DNA from: an uncultured Lachnospiraceae bacterium
Lineage (GTDB): Bacteria > Bacillota_A > Clostridia > Lachnospirales > Lachnospiraceae
NCBI GenBank assembly: GCA_910588595.1
Contig: CAJUQU010000111.1
Location: forward strand, 1-10,866
DNA length: 10,866 nucleotides
Reading direction: 5' to 3'
Shown: piece by piece, positions 5,998 to 10,866 of the stretch
Layout of the letters: each line of letters begins with the position of its first letter
Numbering within the stretch: position 1 is the first letter of the stretch
Program-made: the position numbers and the translations under genes
The notes under the pieces: generated by a model
Told to the model about the DNA's origin: nothing
The model's input: the letters and a program-made list of their open reading frames with translations, nothing else
The model's database searches: none

Positions 5998-6446
5998 TCA
6001 TGTAATACTTCGGTCAAGGCATAACAGCATTTGTCTGGCGTGCTCCGTTATGTGGCCTGCCATTAGGATCATGTTACCAATCACTGTTCGCAGTATTCTG
6101 CGTCTGACCTTCTGCTTAGTGGCTGTCCCTCTCCTGCTGATACTTTCCTGTCCGATCATCCGTAGGATGTTATAGGTCAGAACTGCAAGTTCAAGCACCA
6201 GCTCATTGGTCTCAAACCTGCCGGAAGGCAGTCTATCCAGATCCATATCGGTTTTGATCTCGCTGTGGAACTGCTCGCATTCACTATGGGCATGGTAGAG
6301 TCCGATGACTTTCTGGTCGCTTATCCACAGGTTTGTCCATCGGGTATTGGCTTCTATGTCGCCTTTTAGAAGCAACTACCCATTATTATCAATGGTATGA
6401 TTTATGATCTCATACCCGGTACGGACTGTAATAGTTTTTTTATCAT
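5998..6446 (-). pseudogene. IS1380-family transposase, C-terminal remnant
   Basis: The minus strand encodes about 149 codons of the C-terminal part of a DDE transposase. The most telling block is the HSECEQFHSEIKTDMDLDRLP segment around 6210-6290, then SGRFETNELVLELAVLTYN and RMIGQ, which I recognise from IS1380-type transposases. Full-length members are roughly 430-450 residues, so the N-terminal two thirds are missing. The frame can be followed up to 6446 but contains a TAG at 6378-6376 where a sense codon is expected (IDNNG-stop-LLLLKGD), so it is inactive. An ORF without that stop begins only at a TTG at 6375. No terminal inverted repeats were identified. It sits between spmA and the spmA remnant, pointing opposite to both. 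Confidence 0.75.
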
Positions 6447-6475
6447 AGTTTTTCTAAAGGTTCGTGTCACTGACT

Positions 6476-6657
6476 ACACACAAGGGGGCTTAGGGCGATG
6501 AGTGTTTTGAAGGAGCTTAAGCGACAGCGAGGAAATCCTATCTCAGCCAGTATGGAAGTGCCAATCCGACAGTAGCGACTATGCCTGTAATTGTGGCGAT
6601 TTTTGCACGGTGGTGTATTGTAAAGTGATGGGGAGAAAATGCATTTGATGAACTTGT
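6476..6657 (+). pseudogene. Degraded second copy of the spmA 3' part
   Basis: Two blocks match the intact spmA in the same order and strand. Block 1 (about 6487-6536) matches 5453-5502 and still reads GLRAMSVLKELKRQRGN against GLRAMSDLEELERARGN. Block 2 (about 6542-6657) matches 5650-5778 and runs a few bases past the spmA stop; its last 33 bases (6625-6657 against 5746-5778) differ at only two positions. The roughly 147 bp between the blocks are deleted, and small indels break the frame. It is therefore a non-functional fragment left by duplication, recombination or insertion at this locus. An ORF on the opposite strand over 6467-6688 is a shadow of it. Confidence 0.75.
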
Positions 6658-6751
6658 CTTTCCAATAGTTAAAGGAAACTTTCCTCATTATAATGGTAAA
6701 ATATTATTTTATTTTTGAGATTAGAGTAACAACATGGGAGATAAAACGCGG

Positions 6752-6780
6752 TTGAAGAATTTATTAATCGATGCTATACT
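6752..6780 (+). promoter_or_regulatory. Promoter of the nitrilase-like/Rad50-like operon
   Basis: TTGAAG (6752-6757), 17 nt and TATACT (6775-6780), with a TG one base before the -10, make a good extended promoter. It leaves an AT-rich leader of about 165 nt before the first gene. A perfect TATAAT at 6875-6880 lies nearer the gene but lacks a properly spaced -35 box (the nearest, TTGATA, is only 12 nt away). The rest of 6658-6951 is AT-rich, with a weak CATTC/GAATG stem around 6809-6839 and no gene I can support. Confidence 0.55.
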
Positions 6781-6951
6781 ACATTATAATATAATACTGA
6801 TTAATAAGCATTCTATATTGCACTATTAATAATGGAATGTTAGTAATGAATCGTCTTTGATACCTTTATGCAATTATAATGAAATTGGTTAGAATTATTT
6901 ATAAGATGACAAGAGAGAAAATGTAAAAGTTATAGAAAGGTACTGTACGAA

Positions 6952-8736
6952 ATGTCTGTTAAATATACATTTTTATCTGAAAATGAAAATATGCAAGGTA
7001 CAAAACTACAAATATGCAGTGATGAAAAAAGAAGTGTAAGTGTGCTTCAATATAAAGTGCAGGGCTGTTTATTGTATTCTCATGAAAGAGGAATGTATTC
7101 TGAGGATAAAAGAAGACAAGTTAAACAAATACATGAATTTCTCAAAATTGCAAATTCACATGGTATAGATTTAGTTGTCACACCGGAAGCATCTGTGCCA
7201 ATTGAAATTATTGAAGAAATTATTGATGGAAGTGAAGTAAGACCTGAAAAGGGAAAATTATGGTGTTTGGGAGTAGAAGGAATCGCTAAGAAGGATTATG
7301 AATTGTTGATTGATAAATGGAATAAAATACAAGATATTACTTTTGTTTATCCTCAGACAATTAATATGAGCAAACATATTAATGCATTATTCTATTTCTT
7401 CCAAACGATAGGCAATAAACTTGCTGTGGTTTTACAGGCGAAAACAGGAGCAATGCGGGATGTATCTTATAGCCATGAACAGGCTGATTTGTCCACAGGC
7501 GAAGAAATTTTTATATTAGACCTAAATGGCACAGATGTGGCTCAAAATGTATTGGCTACACTTATTTGTGCTGACATTTTAAACATAAATTGTGCAGATT
7601 TTTGCAGTAAATTTCATGGCAAGTCTCCGGTAATACTGAATATTCAAATGAATTCAAAACCGTTTCATGACAAAATCATTGGATTTAGAAGAACATTTTT
7701 CGAAGATAATGATATGAGAAATGCGCAAATGATTGTTGCTAACTGGGGATGCGGAACGACAATACATATGGAAGAGGAAGATAATAAAGATAAGGGATAT
7801 AGTGATTCGGGCAGCACAATATATTTTTCTTTAGGAAATAACCATTGGCAAAACAGTATAAGCAGTATTTTTGAAAATAGGGATTTCATAATGAAAGGAA
7901 TCGGTGAAAGTCAGAAATCCGGTTTGGAGTATTTCTTGACTAGGCAATATGAAATATGGAAAATACAAGAGGAAATTCAAGTAGCTTATTATGAGAAAAA
8001 AGTAGGAAATAGTAAAAGCTTTGAAAGAGACATAATGGGAAGGCAGTTTTATCCTTTTATCGTACAAAAATATAGATATAATGACAAGGATATTTTGGAA
8101 GAAGATAAAGAAAATCGTTGTGATTGCGATGAAATGAAAGAAATATTAAATACAATGCAACATAGGGCATCTGATGATATAAAAAGCTGTGCGAACAAAA
8201 ATTGTAAAGATTGTTCAAGATTTTACGCGGATGCGCTGATCAGCTGGTGCTTGGGAGAGGAAATTTCTGAAGAATTTTTGGTTGAAAATGGAAAAGCACA
8301 TAGAACTGTTCAGGCTTTATATCAAGGTGATAAAGACAGGGATAAAAAAAGACAGTTGAAAGGGCTTATGCGTGGGGTGGAAACAATACCTTTTCCTGAG
8401 CGATTTGGGGATTTTAATGAAAATCGGGATTTTTCATTTGAAATTGATCACGATGCGGCAGAAAGAGGAGGAAACAACAAATACAATCTAGTACTGAAGT
8501 GTAAAAAATCAGGATATAAGCGGTTATTAGTTATTTTTTTAGGCGATATGGATATTGGGGATGTTCGCCGTCGATATACAGAAATAAAAAAGTCAGTTCA
8601 TATAGATAGACAAGATAATATTTTGATATATTATGTGGACATGGACGGAATTCATATATATACAGAACCTTATGAACAGGAGAGCATATTAGTACATAAT
8701 GCAGATTATAGTGCTGATATAGAGTCGTTTAAGTAG
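6952..8736 (+). CDS. Nitrilase-fold (carbon-nitrogen hydrolase-like) protein with Cys cluster, possible defence component
   Basis: The first half of this 594-residue protein looks like a carbon-nitrogen hydrolase domain. It has the three catalytic residues in the right order and spacing: Glu79 in VVTPEAS, Lys164 in LQAKTG and Cys206 in LICADI, followed by an ANWGCG segment at 263-268 like the post-catalytic strand of the family. Nitrilase-fold enzymes hydrolyse nitriles or amides through a Cys thioester. Residues 390-433 hold a Cys cluster (CDC, then Cys413, 418, 421 and 433) that may bind metal. The last 90 residues predict alternating strands and helices. GAAAGG lies 11 nt before the ATG. 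A Rad50-like gene follows after 59 nt, so the two are probably co-transcribed. DNA is much more AT-rich than the left half of the window, suggesting transfer. Nitrilase domains are known in some anti-phage proteins such as the DRT1 reverse transcriptases; a defence role here is inference and the substrate is unknown. Confidence 0.75.
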   Translation: MSVKYTFLSENENMQGTKLQICSDEKRSVSVLQYKVQGCLLYSHERGMYSEDKRRQVKQIHEFLKIANSHGIDLVVTPEASVPIEIIEEIIDGSEVRPEKGKLWCLGVEGIAKKDYELLIDKWNKIQDITFVYPQTINMSKHINALFYFFQTIGNKLAVVLQAKTGAMRDVSYSHEQADLSTGEEIFILDLNGTDVAQNVLATLICADILNINCADFCSKFHGKSPVILNIQMNSKPFHDKIIGFRRTFFEDNDMRNAQMIVANWGCGTTIHMEEEDNKDKGYSDSGSTIYFSLGNNHWQNSISSIFENRDFIMKGIGESQKSGLEYFLTRQYEIWKIQEEIQVAYYEKKVGNSKSFERDIMGRQFYPFIVQKYRYNDKDILEEDKENRCDCDEMKEILNTMQHRASDDIKSCANKNCKDCSRFYADALISWCLGEEISEEFLVENGKAHRTVQALYQGDKDRDKKRQLKGLMRGVETIPFPERFGDFNENRDFSFEIDHDAAERGGNNKYNLVLKCKKSGYKRLLVIFLGDMDIGDVRRRYTEIKKSVHIDRQDNILIYYVDMDGIHIYTEPYEQESILVHNADYSADIESFK

Positions 8737-8795
8737 AAAAAATATAGATTGATGTAATACCACAGGCTATACTTGTAGTATGGGGAAAGGAAAAT

Positions 8796-10866
8796 ATGGA
8801 TAAAATACGAACGTTACTGGATAAATATGGTTTGTGCTGGGAAAAGGATAATGATTTGGAAATACCGCATATTGTATATAAACAAAAGGCTTCCGATAAC
8901 GAGACGGTGATTTCACATAATTTTGTAGTTAGATATAGTGATTTAGTGGGGAGAAAATTGCTTGTAACTGAACGTTTAGAAAAAGATTTTTATGATTTTG
9001 AGAGAAGATATTTTTCAAAGTATTTTTTTAGAGAAGACACAGATTTGAAATGGAATTATTATCTTCTTATTATAGTTGATGAAAGCGAGAGTGCTGACTC
9101 TAATATATGCCAATTGGAGCAAGATGATAAATACCTTCGGAAATTGGTTATGATGGAAGATGAATTTGAGGTTTATATTGGACATGGCAAAAATATAGAG
9201 GACGATTCCGGGCAAATGATAAGTGGGATGGATACATATGCCGAGTGGCAGCAGAAGTTAAGTGCAGTTGGGCTGGAAGGGATTCTTACATATTCATATG
9301 AAAGTATCAGGGTGCAAAATTATATTGAGAAAAATGTACCTATACGCCTACAAGGCAGACCGATTCAAAATTGGCATAATACAGGCAAAGGAAATTCAAA
9401 ATTTCTCATAAAGAAGATAGAGGATTTAAATACACATGGATTTAGGACACATTGTTTGACAGATCATATGAAGATTCCATTGACAAAGGTAAACTTGATT
9501 TCAGGATGTAATGGTACAGGGAAAAGCAGCATCTGCTCTGCGATTGAATATGCATTAACAGGGGAAATTCAAGATTCAAAAGCGGAAAGCGGATGTGCAG
9601 TGGTTACTATTAGAAATCAAGAAAATGCATGTGAGGATTTGTTTTCCTCAAAGGAAACCAAAGAGAAAAAGCGATTGGATCAATTATGGTATGGGACGGT
9701 TACGACTTCAAGAAACAGTAGCTTAAATCGGAATTTTCATATATTTAATTATCTTGGACTAGAGGCTTCCGGTAAATATATGCAGGAATTGGATATATAT
9801 GAACTGGTGAAAAATGTTTTATTTGGTCTTGAGGTAACGGATGCAGAACTAAAAATGCAGAGATATGGGAGAGCATTTGCTGATAAGAAAAAGGAATATA
9901 ATAAGCGATTGAAAGAGATTTTGTCAGAAATGGACGGAATCCAAGTTAATTATGACATAAAAAATTTTTCTATAGAGGACATTGGCAGCGAATTTAAAAG
10001 GCTGGGATATAAAGGGGAAATCGTTTTAAAGGATGGGGGAATTGATCGTATTTTTAGCAATTACCGGAAAATTCTCCTTGAAAGTAATCAGTATGTTGAA
10101 ATGATGCAGTTAAAGTGTGATAAAGATGAGACTGGGATTACTATTATGGAGAAATCAGAGAAATTAAATGAAAACCAGAAAATATCTAGAACAATAGTAG
10201 CAAAACAGGAGCAATTAAGACAGGATATTCAAAAACTTCAACAAAAGTCTAAGGATAACAGCCAACTGCTAAAAAAGATATATGAAAAAAGTAATACTGT
10301 GAAAATGTTAATACAATTGGGGGAGGGAATGGAAAACACATTCCTTTGTAAGCAGGATTTTCTATCATTGAAAAATGAATATGAACAAAATCGTAATATT
10401 AAAAATGAATTGTTAAATTGGATAGATCAATATGAAAGAGCCATATATTCAGAAGGAAATGAGATAGAATTATGTAAAGAAATAGAAACGAAAGAAACTA
10501 TTTTGCGTGGATTAGGAAATGAAATAGAAGAATTAGCGCAACAGATTGAGTTTCAAAAAAAGCAGAATGATAACATAGATACTATTATTCAAGAAATTTT
10601 AAGTTTGGCTGGGCAATATATCGAACTTCATAAAAATACAAAAAATTGTCCTGTTTGCGGAAATAATTTTTCGTCCAAAGAAAAGTTAATGAGTGCAATA
10701 AATCAACAAAAGCAGCTTAGAGTAATTGACGAAACATTTTTGCAGACACTGCTGCAGCAGAAGGTGGAGAAAGAAAGAATTTTAGAGAAAGAAAAGGAGA
10801 CTTTGAAGTTTCTGAAAGAAGAAAAAGAAAAAGTAATACAAAAGAGAATTGCAATATCAAAACTAA
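8796..10866 (+). CDS. Rad50/SMC-like ATPase with zinc hook and N-terminal extension (partial, 3' end outside window)
   Basis: The frame is open from ATG 8796 to the window edge (690 codons), so no stop is seen. Walker A is GCNGTGKSS at 237-245, typical of Rad50/SMC ATPases. Then come long coiled-coil stretches from about residue 355 and a CPVC motif at 618-621, the Rad50-type zinc hook at the tip of the coiled coil. The ABC signature and Walker B should lie beyond the window. Unlike ordinary Rad50, where Walker A is near residue 35, about 230 residues precede it; these include a segment at 86-118 (WNYYLLIIVDES, then EQDDKYLRKLV) that I recall, uncertainly, from other conflict-system ATPases. 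GGGGAAAGG (8782-8790) serves as ribosome site, and a small ATACT/AGTAT hairpin (8769-8781) lies just before it. No Mre11/SbcD partner is visible; the nitrilase-like gene upstream takes the partner position. Confidence 0.85.
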   Translation, partial: MDKIRTLLDKYGLCWEKDNDLEIPHIVYKQKASDNETVISHNFVVRYSDLVGRKLLVTERLEKDFYDFERRYFSKYFFREDTDLKWNYYLLIIVDESESADSNICQLEQDDKYLRKLVMMEDEFEVYIGHGKNIEDDSGQMISGMDTYAEWQQKLSAVGLEGILTYSYESIRVQNYIEKNVPIRLQGRPIQNWHNTGKGNSKFLIKKIEDLNTHGFRTHCLTDHMKIPLTKVNLISGCNGTGKSSICSAIEYALTGEIQDSKAESGCAVVTIRNQENACEDLFSSKETKEKKRLDQLWYGTVTTSRNSSLNRNFHIFNYLGLEASGKYMQELDIYELVKNVLFGLEVTDAELKMQRYGRAFADKKKEYNKRLKEILSEMDGIQVNYDIKNFSIEDIGSEFKRLGYKGEIVLKDGGIDRIFSNYRKILLESNQYVEMMQLKCDKDETGITIMEKSEKLNENQKISRTIVAKQEQLRQDIQKLQQKSKDNSQLLKKIYEKSNTVKMLIQLGEGMENTFLCKQDFLSLKNEYEQNRNIKNELLNWIDQYERAIYSEGNEIELCKEIETKETILRGLGNEIEELAQQIEFQKKQNDNIDTIIQEILSLAGQYIELHKNTKNCPVCGNNFSSKEKLMSAINQQKQLRVIDETFLQTLLQQKVEKERILEKEKETLKFLKEEKEKVIQKRIAISKL

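Noticed and set aside
5780..6470. A complete, active IS1380-type insertion sequence
   Set aside because: Only the transposase C-terminal third remains, with an in-frame stop, and I found no terminal inverted repeats or target duplication.
6467..6688. Minus-strand ORF over the spmA remnant
   Set aside because: The region is explained by the decayed plus-strand spmA copy; the ORF has no ribosome site or recognisable protein.
6857..6880. Promoter TTGATA/TATAAT close to the nitrilase-like gene
   Set aside because: The 12-nt spacing is too short for a sigma-A promoter; the site at 6752-6780 has correct spacing.
9015..9215. Minus-strand ORF inside the Rad50-like gene
   Set aside because: It is a shadow in AT-rich DNA; the plus-strand frame is open throughout and has clear motifs.

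Overview
The window looks like a chromosomal segment of an anaerobic, spore-forming Clostridia, most likely a Lachnospiraceae gut bacterium. The reasons are a spore-maturation gene (spmA) with a sigma-E-like promoter, a DacF/PBP5-type D,D-carboxypeptidase with a basic C-terminal tail, a radical SAM activase of the anaerobic ribonucleotide reductase type, and Firmicutes-style AGGAGG ribosome sites. The left ~5.8 kb has moderate GC and housekeeping character. The right ~4 kb, from about 6660 on, is visibly more AT-rich and looks acquired.

Left block (1-2395, + strand). A 400-nt regulated leader precedes an Erm-family 23S rRNA adenine dimethyltransferase (517-1311). The leader holds a 15-codon ORF containing an Arg-Thr-Arg macrolide-stall-type motif, a long hairpin covering that ORF, an intrinsic terminator, and a hairpin that buries the erm ribosome site. 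Together these suggest drug-inducible attenuation of a resistance gene. A separate promoter drives a DEDDh-type 3'-5' exonuclease (1433-2395).

Middle block (2392-5022, - strand). A D-Ala-D-Ala carboxypeptidase gene converges on the exonuclease; the two stop codons share one CTAG and lie in the loop of a bidirectional terminator. Upstream of it in the same orientation is a radical SAM protein of the NrdG2 type. Ahead of that is a 33-bp tandem repeat that can encode an 11-residue Cys/Gly repeat peptide overlapping the radical SAM start.

spmA and its scarred flank (5122-6657). spmA is intact, but its usual partner spmB does not follow. Instead there is a truncated IS1380-type transposase and then a second, internally deleted copy of the spmA 3' part in the same orientation. 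This marks an insertion or rearrangement point.

Right block (6658-10866, + strand). After a good promoter come two genes 59 nt apart that probably form an operon. The first encodes a 594-residue protein with a nitrilase-fold domain (Glu-Lys-Cys triad visible), a Cys cluster and an alpha/beta C-terminus. The second, cut by the window edge, encodes a Rad50/SMC-like ATPase with a 230-residue N-terminal extension, a Walker A motif, long coiled coils and a CPVC zinc-hook motif. The pairing and the genomic scar suggest an anti-phage or other conflict system; this is an inference from context and I could not assign it to a named system.
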